The position numbers and the translations under genes were made by a program. A stretch of 6,936 nucleotides of DNA, taken from positions 1-6,936 of the forward strand of contig QKGW01000436.1 in NCBI GenBank assembly GCA_003250275.1, in the 5' to 3' direction. Under the pieces are notes generated by a model. That model saw only the letters and a list, made by a program, of their open reading frames with translations, searched no databases and had not been told where the DNA came from. Each line of letters begins with the position of its first letter. Position 1 is the stretch's first letter. Of this stretch, positions 1 through 5,399 are shown piece by piece. The stretch is from Alphaproteobacteria bacterium (GTDB taxonomy: Bacteria > Pseudomonadota > Alphaproteobacteria > Rhodospirillales > Rhodospirillaceae).

Positions 1-60
1 GTCGGCGACGTCGTAGGTCTTTCCGGGGGCGCACTGCAGCTGAACGAACACGGGCTTCAT
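1..60 (-). CDS. Lrp/AsnC ligand-binding (RAM) domain protein, N-terminal fragment
   Basis: Only the first 20 codons are inside the window; the gene continues past the left edge. The visible N-terminus reads MKPVFVQLQCAPGKTYDVAD. From memory this matches the start of short (about 75-80 aa) alphaproteobacterial proteins that consist only of the Lrp/AsnC effector-binding (RAM) domain and have no helix-turn-helix. Such stand-alone RAM proteins are thought to bind amino acids or other small ligands and may modulate full-length Lrp regulators; that role is family knowledge, not visible here. A GAGGA Shine-Dalgarno (70-74, minus strand) lies 9 nt before the ATG, which supports this start. The gene is divergent from the SlyB-like lipoprotein across about 154 bp. 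The call rests on a short fragment. Confidence 0.65.
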   Translation of the reverse strand, partial: MKPVFVQLQCAPGKTYDVAD

Positions 61-214
61 CGGTGGAGTTCCTCGATTGGCGCGGGTGGGGCCGCGGGGA
101 TGATTTTCCCGCAGTCTAGCACACCTGCCGTCGCGCTTCGACTGCCGCCGGGGCTTGCGGAATCGGCAGCCAAATCAAAGATTCAGGGGAGCGTTTTCAA
201 TCGAGAGGCAGACC
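61..214. promoter_or_regulatory. Divergent intergenic region between RAM-domain gene and SlyB-like lipoprotein gene
   Basis: This 154-bp spacer should carry promoters for both flanking genes. For the minus-strand gene, TAGACT (complement of 113-118) with TCGAAG 17 nt upstream (complement of 136-141) is a weak sigma70-like match. For the plus-strand gene, TTGCGG (155-160) and AAGATT (178-183) with a 17-nt spacer are also weak. Two GANTC motifs, GAATC at 160-164 and GATTC at 180-184, lie 31-55 nt before the lipoprotein ATG; GANTC is the CcrM methylation site in many alphaproteobacteria. No terminator or small gene is visible. The promoter assignments are guesses. Confidence 0.3.
203..208 (+). 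promoter_or_regulatory. Ribosome binding site deciding the lipoprotein start
   Basis: GAGAGG sits 6 nt before the ATG at 215. It favours that ATG over an in-frame TTG at 155, which would place 20 polar residues in front of the lipoprotein signal peptide. Confidence 0.65.
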
Positions 215-676
215 ATGCGTTTCCGCTACGTTCCGTTGATGCTCGCCGCGTTCGCGGTCGCCGGGTGCACCTCGGCGCCCTCGGCGAGCACCTATTCGCG
301 CAACCAGGCGCTCCAGGCGCAGAACGTGCAGAAGGGCCGCATCGTCTCGATGCGCACGGTCGAGATCGAGGGCACCAAGTCCGGCGTCGGCACCGGCGCG
401 GGCGCGGTGGCCGGCGGCGTCGCCGGTTCGTTCATCGGCGGCGGCTGGCGCTCCCACGCGCTCGGCGCGGTTGGCGGCGCGGTACTCGGCGGCCTCGGCG
501 GCAGCGCCGCGGAGGAAGCGATCACCAAGAGCACCGGCATGGAGTTCGTCGTCCAGCTCGACAACGGCCAGACCATCGCGGTGGTGCAGGCCAACGACGA
601 GAACCTCGCGGTCGGCGAACGGGTGATGGTGCTGCAGGGCGGTCAGACCCGCGTGGTGCGCGACACCGCGCCGTAA
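215..676 (+). CDS. SlyB-like outer-membrane lipoprotein, glycine-zipper 2TM domain
   Basis: This 153-residue protein (E. coli SlyB is about 155) has a lipoprotein signal peptide: Arg2/Arg4, a hydrophobic stretch from 6 to 16, and lipobox V-A-G-Cys18. Residues 19-20 are Thr-Ser rather than Asp, so outer-membrane sorting is expected. The pattern around residues 37-53 (QNVQKG-IVSMRTVEIEG) matches the SlyB/PcpY and rickettsial 17-kDa antigen family. Residues 57-97 form a glycine zipper with repeated GxxxG spacing, and the C-terminal part (MEFVVQLDNGQTIAVVQ, then VGERVMVLQGG) is the conserved SlyB tail. SlyB proteins are envelope-integrity lipoproteins; in enterics slyB belongs to the PhoPQ regulon. 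I see no clear PhoP box here. The gene is probably monocistronic and converges on the GtrA gene with only 4 bp between stop codons. Orthology to slyB, as opposed to family membership, is unproven. Confidence 0.88.
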   Translation: MRFRYVPLMLAAFAVAGCTSAPSASTYSRNQALQAQNVQKGRIVSMRTVEIEGTKSGVGTGAGAVAGGVAGSFIGGGWRSHALGAVGGAVLGGLGGSAAEEAITKSTGMEFVVQLDNGQTIAVVQANDENLAVGERVMVLQGGQTRVVRDTAP

Positions 677-680
677 TCCC

Positions 681-1064
681 TCAGCGGAAGGTCCAGAGCG
701 CGTTGAGCGCGTAGTGCCAGAACACCAGGCAGCCGGTCACGCCGACCTGGGCGACGAGGTACTGCACGCCGACGAGATCGACGAGAACGTGCATCAGTAT
801 TGCGTTGATGACGAACCCCGAGGCGGCGACGGTGAGGAACTTGGTCGCCGCCTCGCGGTGACGCTTGTCGCTCTTGAAGATCAGGCGGTAGTTCAGCACG
901 TAGTTGACCAGCGCGCCGACGAGGAACCCGACCACCGAGCCCGCGACCGGGTCGACGCCCGCCAGTTCCACCAGCCCGGTGAGGGTGAGATAGTGCGCGC
1001 CGGTGCCGACGAGGCCGACGGCGGCGAACGAGATGAAGCGATGCAGATGGTCGCGCGCGGTCAT
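681..1064 (-). CDS. GtrA-family small membrane protein (putative polyprenyl-phosphate-sugar flippase)
   Basis: This 127-residue protein is almost entirely hydrophobic, with four predicted membrane helices near residues 9-31, 36-58, 76-97 and 101-122. Family hallmarks are FISFAAVGLVGTGAHYL at the first helix, the NYVLNYRLIF segment (53-63) ending helix 2, and the C-terminal N-A-L-W-T-F (121-126). GtrA proteins are proposed to flip undecaprenyl-phosphate-linked sugars made by a GtrB-type enzyme, which fits the two upstream genes. The ATG overlaps the upstream TGA as ATGA (1064-1061), which indicates translational coupling in one operon. Length is normal for the family. The flippase role is the usual proposal for GtrA and is not proven by sequence. 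Confidence 0.9.
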   Translation of the reverse strand: MTARDHLHRFISFAAVGLVGTGAHYLTLTGLVELAGVDPVAGSVVGFLVGALVNYVLNYRLIFKSDKRHREAATKFLTVAASGFVINAILMHVLVDLVGVQYLVAQVGVTGCLVFWHYALNALWTFR

Positions 1065-2686
1065 GGCGTTTCCGCGTGCACGCGGGTGATCATCCGCCGG
1101 TCCTTCACCAGCCCGATCAGCGTGCCCATGCGCTCGATCGAAACGATCACGTTGCCCTTCAAGGCGTTCTCGCAGCCGTCCTGAATCGGCGCGATGAAAA
1201 AGTCCGCGGTCAGCCAGTTGGTGGTGACGCGGAACATCGACGACAGGTATTCGTCGGCTTGGATCTGCTCGGCGCACACCGCGACGCGGTAGGGTGGGCC
1301 GAAGCGCGGATCGCGGCGGCCTTCCTCTTCCTCCTCGGTGACGATCTGGCTTAGGCGGATCGCCGCTTCGCGGATCGAGTTGCCGTGATAGTCGAACTCG
1401 TACTTGCCGACCGCGCCCGAAACGCCGCCTGCGAAGCTGTTGTAGGCCACCGCCTCGTAGGGATGGAGACGCACCATCACGCTCGCGTGCCACATCCAGA
1501 TCGCGGCGCAGAGCGCGGCAAACGCGGCGGCCGCGGTCTTGCCCAGGCGGTGATCGACCATCCGCAACGCCGCGCGCAGGCCGATCGCGCCGAGCACCGC
1601 GATCGGCGGCAGCAGGAACATGTAGTGGCGCAAGCCGTTGTAGAGCACCGGCTTGGCGAGGATCGCGTGCCCGAGTGGCACCGCGACCGCGAGCACCACC
1701 GGCAGCAGCCTCAGCGCGTGCAGGCGGTCGAAATTGCGGCGCGCGGTGCACATCAGTCCTGCAATGCAGCCGCTCGCGGTGCCGAACAGCGTCAGTTCGG
1801 GGATGCGCACGAGCAGATAGATCGGCAGATACCAGCGCGGCACGTCCGCCGCCTTCATCACCACACCGTCGAGCCGCGTCGGCATGTTGATCGGGAAGCG
1901 CGAGAACGTCTCGATCGCGACCAGCACGTTGAGCGGCTTGAACATCGACCAGGGCCACGACACCGCCATGATCGCGAGCGCGACCGCGCCCGCGGGAAGC
2001 AGCCGCCAAATCGTCGAGGCGAGACGGTCGGCGACCGCCTGCCAGCCGCCCTTGGTGTCGATCGCGGCGACGATGATGAGAATCGCGAGTTCGAGCCCGG
2101 CGTAGACCGCGACGATGCGCAGGCCGAGCGCGCAGCCGAGCGCGGCGCCGAGGCCGATGACGTGGCGCATACGGGGGCGCGGCAGTTGCGGCGCGATGCG
2201 GGCGGCGTAATAGGTCACCCAGATCATCGCGGTGGCGAAGGAGATGTCCTTGGTCTCGTTGAAGAGCGGGCCCCACCATGCGCCGGTCACCGCGAGCAGC
2301 AATACCGCGACGCAGCCCCAGCCGTCGGAGGAGAGCAGGCGGGTCAGCCGCCAGGTGCCCCACATCCCGACCAGGCCGACGATCGCGGAGAGCAGGTGCC
2401 GCCATTCGTAGGTCGGCATCGTCAAATGCTGGCCGATCGCCGCGGCGATCAGGTCGAACAACCCGCCGTAGAGATAGAGGTTGCGGTAGTGGAAGGCGTT
2501 GTCGTCGGAAAATCCGCTCGCGTAATAGCGGATCAGCAGTTCGCCATAGGTCTGCTGCACCTCCTCGTCGTTGGAGATGCCGTATTTGCGGAAGGTGAGC
2601 AGCGCGATCGCCGTCAACACCGCGAACACCGCGATGCTGATGCTCCGGCCGGGATTGGCGCGAAGCCGGTCCAACGGGGACGTCAC
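1061..2686 (-). CDS. GT-C-fold multi-pass membrane glycosyltransferase (GT39/ArnT-like superfamily)
   Basis: A 541-residue integral membrane protein with many hydrophobic helices between about residues 16 and 400. The first outer loop carries an acidic pair within SNDEE (38-42), the usual GT-C catalytic/metal region. A second loop has FNETKD (142-147), close to the NNPKD-type motif I recall in uncharacterised GT39-like enzymes. Further motifs are LRHYMFLLPP (352-361), HPYEAVAYN (408-416) and FDYHGNSIREA (431-441). Residues about 402-541 form a hydrophilic, probably periplasmic C-terminal domain that contains a Glu5 run (451-455). Such enzymes transfer a sugar from polyprenyl phosphate to a periplasmic acceptor; donor and acceptor cannot be read here. 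The start is GTG at 2686, two nt after the GT2 stop, with GGGAG 9 nt upstream. No in-frame ATG occurs until residue 90, so GTG is needed. An upstream extension of this open frame through the GT2 gene is a shadow. Confidence 0.85.
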   Translation of the reverse strand: MTSPLDRLRANPGRSISIAVFAVLTAIALLTFRKYGISNDEEVQQTYGELLIRYYASGFSDDNAFHYRNLYLYGGLFDLIAAAIGQHLTMPTYEWRHLLSAIVGLVGMWGTWRLTRLLSSDGWGCVAVLLLAVTGAWWGPLFNETKDISFATAMIWVTYYAARIAPQLPRPRMRHVIGLGAALGCALGLRIVAVYAGLELAILIIVAAIDTKGGWQAVADRLASTIWRLLPAGAVALAIMAVSWPWSMFKPLNVLVAIETFSRFPINMPTRLDGVVMKAADVPRWYLPIYLLVRIPELTLFGTASGCIAGLMCTARRNFDRLHALRLLPVVLAVAVPLGHAILAKPVLYNGLRHYMFLLPPIAVLGAIGLRAALRMVDHRLGKTAAAAFAALCAAIWMWHASVMVRLHPYEAVAYNSFAGGVSGAVGKYEFDYHGNSIREAAIRLSQIVTEEEEEGRRDPRFGPPYRVAVCAEQIQADEYLSSMFRVTTNWLTADFFIAPIQDGCENALKGNVIVSIERMGTLIGLVKDRRMITRVHAETP

Positions 2687-2688
2687 AA

Positions 2689-3705
2689 TCAGGCGCTCCC
2701 GCCCGGTTCGACCGGTTCGTCGAGCCCGACGCGATCCGCGATCAGGTAGAGCGGTCGCTTCTTCACCTCGAGGAAGATGCGCCCGACGTATTCGCCGAGC
2801 ACGCCGAGCGAAATCAGCTGCACACCGCCGAGGAACAGGGTCGAGACCATCAGCGAGGCATAGCCGGGAACGTCGATGCCGAACACCGTGGTCCGCACGA
2901 CCAGATAGAGGCCGTAGAACGCCGAAAGCCCGGCGATCAGCACGCCGAGCACCGACCACACGCGCAACGGCACGGTCGAGAACGAGGTGAGGCCGTCCCA
3001 GGCGTAGCGCATCAGGCTCAGGAGGCTCCAGGCGGAGCGCCCGGTTTCGCGCGCGCCGACGTCGAAGGGCAGAGTCTCCTGGCGGAAGCCGACCCAGCTG
3101 GTGATGCCCTTCATGAAGCGGTTGCGCTCGGGCAGGGCGACGATCGCGTCCACCACCTTGCGGTCGAACAGGCGGAAGTCGCCCGCGCCGCGGGGGATGC
3201 GCACCTCCGACATCGCCTGGAAGATCTTGTAGTAGAGACGGCTGATCGCGCTTCTCAGCCACGAATCGGTGTTCCGGTCGCGCCGCAGCGCGATCACCAT
3301 GTCGACGCCCTCGCGCCACTTGGCGAGCATCTCGGGGATCACCGCCGGTGGGTGCTGGAGGTCCGCGTCCATCAGCACCACGGCGTCGCCCGAGGCGGCG
3401 GCGAGGCCGGCGGCCATGCCCGCCTCCTTGCCGAAATTCCGCGCGAATCGCAGGGCCTTGACGTGGGGATCGGCAACCGCCAGCTTTCTCGCTACGGCGA
3501 AGGTGTCGTCGCGGCTGCCGTCGTCCACGAGGATGATCTCGTAGGCGGGCGCGAGCGCTTCGAGCACCGGCGTCAACGCCGCGTGGAGCCGTTCGAGGCC
3601 GTCGGATTCGTTGTAGCAGGGGACCACGACGGACAATAGGTCGAGCACGCGGTCGGAGCCGGAACGGCGCTGGGGGGTGTTGCTCAAGGATTGCGCCGTG
3701 CGCAT
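2689..3705 (-). CDS. GT2 polyprenyl-phosphate glycosyltransferase, GtrB/ArnC/DPMS-like
   Basis: A 338-residue enzyme with a cytoplasmic GT-A catalytic domain (about 22-235) followed by two membrane helices (about 246-270 and 283-306). Visible motifs are VVVPCYNE (26-33), DDGS (61-64), the DAD metal/nucleotide motif in MDADLQHPP (112-120), RRDR (141-144), and GDFRLF (175-180). The tail GEYVGRIFLEVKKRPLYLI (304-322) is typical of GtrB and ArnC. These enzymes move a sugar from a nucleotide donor to undecaprenyl phosphate at the inner face of the plasma membrane. It heads a three-gene operon with the GT-C transferase and GtrA protein, as in gtr loci. I chose the ATG at 3705 because GGAGAA (3714-3719) lies 8 nt upstream; an in-frame ATG at 3735 adds 10 residues and lacks a ribosome binding site. 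The sugar identity cannot be read from the sequence. Confidence 0.93.
   Translation of the reverse strand: MRTAQSLSNTPQRRSGSDRVLDLLSVVVPCYNESDGLERLHAALTPVLEALAPAYEIILVDDGSRDDTFAVARKLAVADPHVKALRFARNFGKEAGMAAGLAAASGDAVVLMDADLQHPPAVIPEMLAKWREGVDMVIALRRDRNTDSWLRSAISRLYYKIFQAMSEVRIPRGAGDFRLFDRKVVDAIVALPERNRFMKGITSWVGFRQETLPFDVGARETGRSAWSLLSLMRYAWDGLTSFSTVPLRVWSVLGVLIAGLSAFYGLYLVVRTTVFGIDVPGYASLMVSTLFLGGVQLISLGVLGEYVGRIFLEVKKRPLYLIADRVGLDEPVEPGGSA
2696..2700 (-). promoter_or_regulatory. Ribosome binding site for the GTG start of the GT-C gene
   Basis: GGGAG on the minus strand lies inside the last codons of the GT2 gene, 9 nt before GTG at 2686. It supports the unusual start codon and suggests coupled translation of the two glycosyltransferases. 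Confidence 0.55.
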
Positions 3706-3772
3706 CTTGAAGGTTCTCCGATAAGGGTGGCGCATGGTAATCGAAAATCGAGAAAAAGGGAAAGCGGAGAGA
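3706..3772. promoter_or_regulatory. Divergent intergenic region between GT2 operon and YdjC-type deacetylase
   Basis: This 67-bp spacer is AT-richer than its surroundings, especially 3740-3764. It must hold the start signals for both the glycosyltransferase operon and the deacetylase, so the two may be co-regulated. It contains a TCGA-AAA-TCGA arrangement (3741-3751) and the GT2 ribosome binding site (3714-3719, minus). TTGAAG at 3707-3712 resembles a -35 box, but no -10 box sits at a proper distance. I could not identify a convincing promoter on either strand. Confidence 0.4.
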
Positions 3773-4645
3773 ATGGACGCGATCGTCGTTTGCGCCGACG
3801 ATTACGCGATCTCTCATGGCGTGTGCGACGCCATCGAAACCCTGATCGAGGACGGCCGCCTGAAGGCGACCAGCGTGATGACGGTTTTCCCGGAATGGCG
3901 CCAGCGCGCCGCCGGGCTCCGCGCGGCCGCGGAGGCGGCAGGGGCCGATGTCGGCCTACATCTCACGCTCACCGATCACGAGCCGCTCACCGCGATGCCG
4001 ACGATCGCGCCGGGTGGCGTGTTGCCGCCTTTGACAACGATTCTGCGCGCCGCAAAGTTGCGCCGCGTGAATGCGGTGGAGATCGAGGCCGAGGTGAAGG
4101 CGCAGCTCGACGCGTTCGAGGACGCCTTCGGCGCGCCGCCCGCGTTCGTCGACGGGCACCAGCACGTTCATGCGTTTCCGGTGGTGCGGTGGGTGGTGCT
4201 CTCGCAGGTGATCGAGCGCTACGGCACGAACTGCGCGATGCGGGTGATCACCGAGCCGATGCTGCGCATCTTCAAGCGCGGCGTCGATCCGGTGAAGGCG
4301 GCGATCCTCGCGGTGATCGGTTTCCGCCACGCGGCGATGACGCGGCGCGCCGGGCTGATCTGCAACGACAGCTTCCGCGGCGCCTATAATTTCGGTCTGG
4401 ACGTGCCTTACGGGCGTTTGTTCCGGCAGTTTCTCGACGATGCCGGCGGCGCGCCGAAGCGGCCGTTGATCTTCTGCCATCCCGGCCATGCGGACGGCAT
4501 GTTGCGGTCGCGCTCAAGCCTGGTCGAGGCGCGCACCCGCGAGTTCGCCTATCTGAGTTCGGCGCGGTATCCCGAGGACTGCGCGCGCGCCGGGCGGCGC
4601 GTCGCGCGTTTCGTCGAGCCGGACGATCACTTGTCCGGGTTGTAG
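3773..4645 (+). CDS. ChbG/YdjC-family carbohydrate deacetylase
   Basis: This 290-residue protein has all the hallmarks of the YdjC/ChbG fold: VVCADDY at 5-11 (Asp9, Asp10), GLHLTLTDHEPL at 61-72 (His63), DGHQHVHAFP at 127-136 (His129, 131, 133), and FCHPGHAD at 234-241. In known members an Asp and two His residues drawn from these motifs bind the metal used to remove N-acetyl groups from sugars such as diacetylchitobiose or carrier-linked N-acetylhexosamines. No signal peptide is visible, so a cytoplasmic enzyme is likely. The ATG at 3773 fits the family N-terminus. An in-frame ATG at 3734 adds 13 charged residues and has a tidy AAGGG 6 nt upstream, so the true start is not fully settled. It is divergent from the glycosyltransferase operon, which suggests it deacetylates that pathway's sugar. 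The histidine motif does not match what I recall of hopanoid HpnK. Confidence 0.9.
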   Translation: MDAIVVCADDYAISHGVCDAIETLIEDGRLKATSVMTVFPEWRQRAAGLRAAAEAAGADVGLHLTLTDHEPLTAMPTIAPGGVLPPLTTILRAAKLRRVNAVEIEAEVKAQLDAFEDAFGAPPAFVDGHQHVHAFPVVRWVVLSQVIERYGTNCAMRVITEPMLRIFKRGVDPVKAAILAVIGFRHAAMTRRAGLICNDSFRGAYNFGLDVPYGRLFRQFLDDAGGAPKRPLIFCHPGHADGMLRSRSSLVEARTREFAYLSSARYPEDCARAGRRVARFVEPDDHLSGL

Positions 4646-4824
4646 CGCTTCATCAGCCAGACGCCGCCCGCAGCCGCGGCGCCGCACGCGGTCCACCACA
4701 GCATCGCGTTGGTCATGTGTTCGGAGTCGATCGGCACGCCGACGAGGCCGAGCCAGGATTCCTCGATCTGGAAGCCGAGGCCGATGAACCCGACGATGAA
4801 CAGGATACGTCCAAAAAGCTGCAT
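4627..4824 (-). CDS. Small two-helix membrane protein, function unknown
   Basis: A 65-residue protein I do not recognise. It begins MQLFGRILFIVGFIGLGFQI, with a hydrophobic helix at about 4-20. A short polar loop (QIEESWLGLVGVPIDSEHM) follows, then a second helix at about 38-57, and it ends with the charged tail KRYNPDK. Two lines of evidence make it a real gene: third codon positions are nearly all G or C, and GGAGAGAG (4831-4838, minus) lies 6 nt before the ATG. Its last 19 bp overlap the end of the YdjC-type gene on the other strand. It sits 68 bp downstream of the Nudix gene on the same strand and may have its own promoter in that gap. It could be an inner-membrane accessory subunit, but nothing shows its partner. 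Confidence 0.75.
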   Translation of the reverse strand: MQLFGRILFIVGFIGLGFQIEESWLGLVGVPIDSEHMTNAMLWWTACGAAAAGGVWLMKRYNPDK

Positions 4825-4845
4825 CGCTCACTCTCTCCGTTGGTG

Positions 4846-4883
4846 CGCGGGCGAGAGCATAGCGAACCCGGCCCGCGATGCAA
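4846..4883 (-). promoter_or_regulatory. Candidate promoter and inverted repeat upstream of the 65-aa gene
   Basis: On the minus strand, TTGCAT (4883-4878) and TATGCT (4861-4856) are separated by 16 nt. They form a plausible but imperfect sigma70-type promoter for the small membrane protein gene. A perfect 7-bp inverted repeat, CGCGGGC (4846-4852) with GCCCGCG (4871-4877), brackets the -10 element and could be an operator or a stem-loop. There is no U-run, so I do not call it a terminator. The inverted repeat is directly visible; the promoter is a guess. Confidence 0.3.
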
Positions 4884-4892
4884 CGTCCGATC

Positions 4893-5321
4893 TCAACCGA
4901 GCCGCGCGCCGGCCGCGATCACCCGCAGGGTCTGCGCCCGCCGCACCAGCCCGCGCACCCGGCCGAGCGGCACCCAGGCGGCGGCGCTCGCGTCGTCGCC
5001 GGCGCGCAGGCGGCCGCTCCAGGTCAGGATGCGGAAGCATTCGAGGCGGAACACCCGCCGCCCGCGCCCGACGTCGACGCGGGTGAACCAGCGCAGCCGC
5101 AGTGCGGCGAGGCCGGTTTCCTCGGCGAGTTCGCGGATCGCGGCGGTGGCGGGGCTTTCGCCCGCTTCGATCCGCCCGCCGGGCAGCGACCATTCGTGCA
5201 GGAGTGGCGGGTGGCCGCGGCGCACCAGCAGCACCCGGCCGCGCCGGATTGCCAGAACGCTCACCGCCGGAACCGGCGGCATGGCGGTTTTGCGAAATTT
5301 CGGGATCGCGCGCTGGTGCAT
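4893..5321 (-). CDS. Nudix hydrolase (MutT/ADP-ribose pyrophosphatase type)
   Basis: The protein has 142 residues from the ATG at 5321. It contains an exact Nudix box, G-x5-E-x7-REUxEExGU, at residues 49-71: Gly49, Glu55, Arg63-Glu64, Glu67-Glu68 and Gly70, the Mg2+-binding catalytic helix. It is preceded by VSVLAIRRGRVLLVRRG and WSLPGG, the typical first strands of the fold. Nudix enzymes cleave nucleoside diphosphates linked to another moiety. The substrate cannot be read here, and no second domain is present. The start is uncertain. An in-frame ATG at 5282 gives 129 residues and a more typical N-terminus, and neither ATG has a good ribosome binding site. Codons between the two candidates (AAA, TTT, AAA) are less GC-rich than the rest, which hints at the shorter form. 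The gene is divergent from the DUF502 gene. Confidence 0.87.
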   Translation of the reverse strand: MHQRAIPKFRKTAMPPVPAVSVLAIRRGRVLLVRRGHPPLLHEWSLPGGRIEAGESPATAAIRELAEETGLAALRLRWFTRVDVGRGRRVFRLECFRILTWSGRLRAGDDASAAAWVPLGRVRGLVRRAQTLRVIAAGARLG

Positions 5322-5399
5322 CGCGTTTCGTCTTGCTCTGCCGTATGATCTCTCCGATATAGGCGATCGCCCCGCGATCATTGAAGGATTTTCGCTCCG
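5322..5399. promoter_or_regulatory. Divergent intergenic region with GATCGC-CCC-GCGATC inverted repeat
   Basis: This 78-bp spacer separates the Nudix and DUF502 genes. It contains a perfect 6-bp inverted repeat, GATCGC (5365-5370), CCC, GCGATC (5374-5379), next to TATAGG/GATATA sequences (5356-5363). TATGAT at 5344-5349 is a 5/6 match to a -10 box on the plus strand, but no good -35 box precedes it. TTGCTC (5333-5338), 17 nt before GATATA (5356-5361), is another weak option. GAAGGA (5383-5388) is the DUF502 ribosome binding site. Which elements are used is unknown. Confidence 0.4.

Noticed and set aside
1065..2405. A 574-codon minus-strand frame leading into the GtrA protein
   Set aside because: Upstream of the ATG at 1064 the translation is Arg/Ala-rich and overlaps the GT-C gene in another frame. 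Only the last 127 codons are real.
1385..2749. A 454-codon plus-strand open frame antisense to the GT-C gene
   Set aside because: Its translation is rich in His, Arg, Asp and Gln with no domain, as expected from the reverse reading of a GC-rich gene.
3707..3741. Promoter for the deacetylase from TTGAAG (3707-3712) and GGTAAT (3736-3741)
   Set aside because: The 23-nt spacing is too long for a sigma70 promoter, and nothing -10-like lies at 16-18 nt.
2687..3817. A 918-codon open frame on the minus strand that would fuse a long N-terminal extension to the GT-C protein
   Set aside because: The extension is out of frame with the clear GT2 gene on the same strand, has an Arg/Pro-rich low-complexity translation, and GTG at 2686 has its own ribosome binding site. 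It is a high-GC shadow, not a fusion.
3773..4645. Assignment of the YdjC-type gene as hopanoid HpnK
   Set aside because: No other hopanoid gene is nearby, and the histidine motif DGHQHVHAFP differs from the HpnK form I recall (AHKHFHLHP-like).
5363..5370. GCGATCGC as a HIP1-type genome-wide repeat
   Set aside because: A few copies occur in the window (for example near 2608 and 6799), but mostly inside genes as Ala-Ile type codons. This is explained by composition and codon preference.
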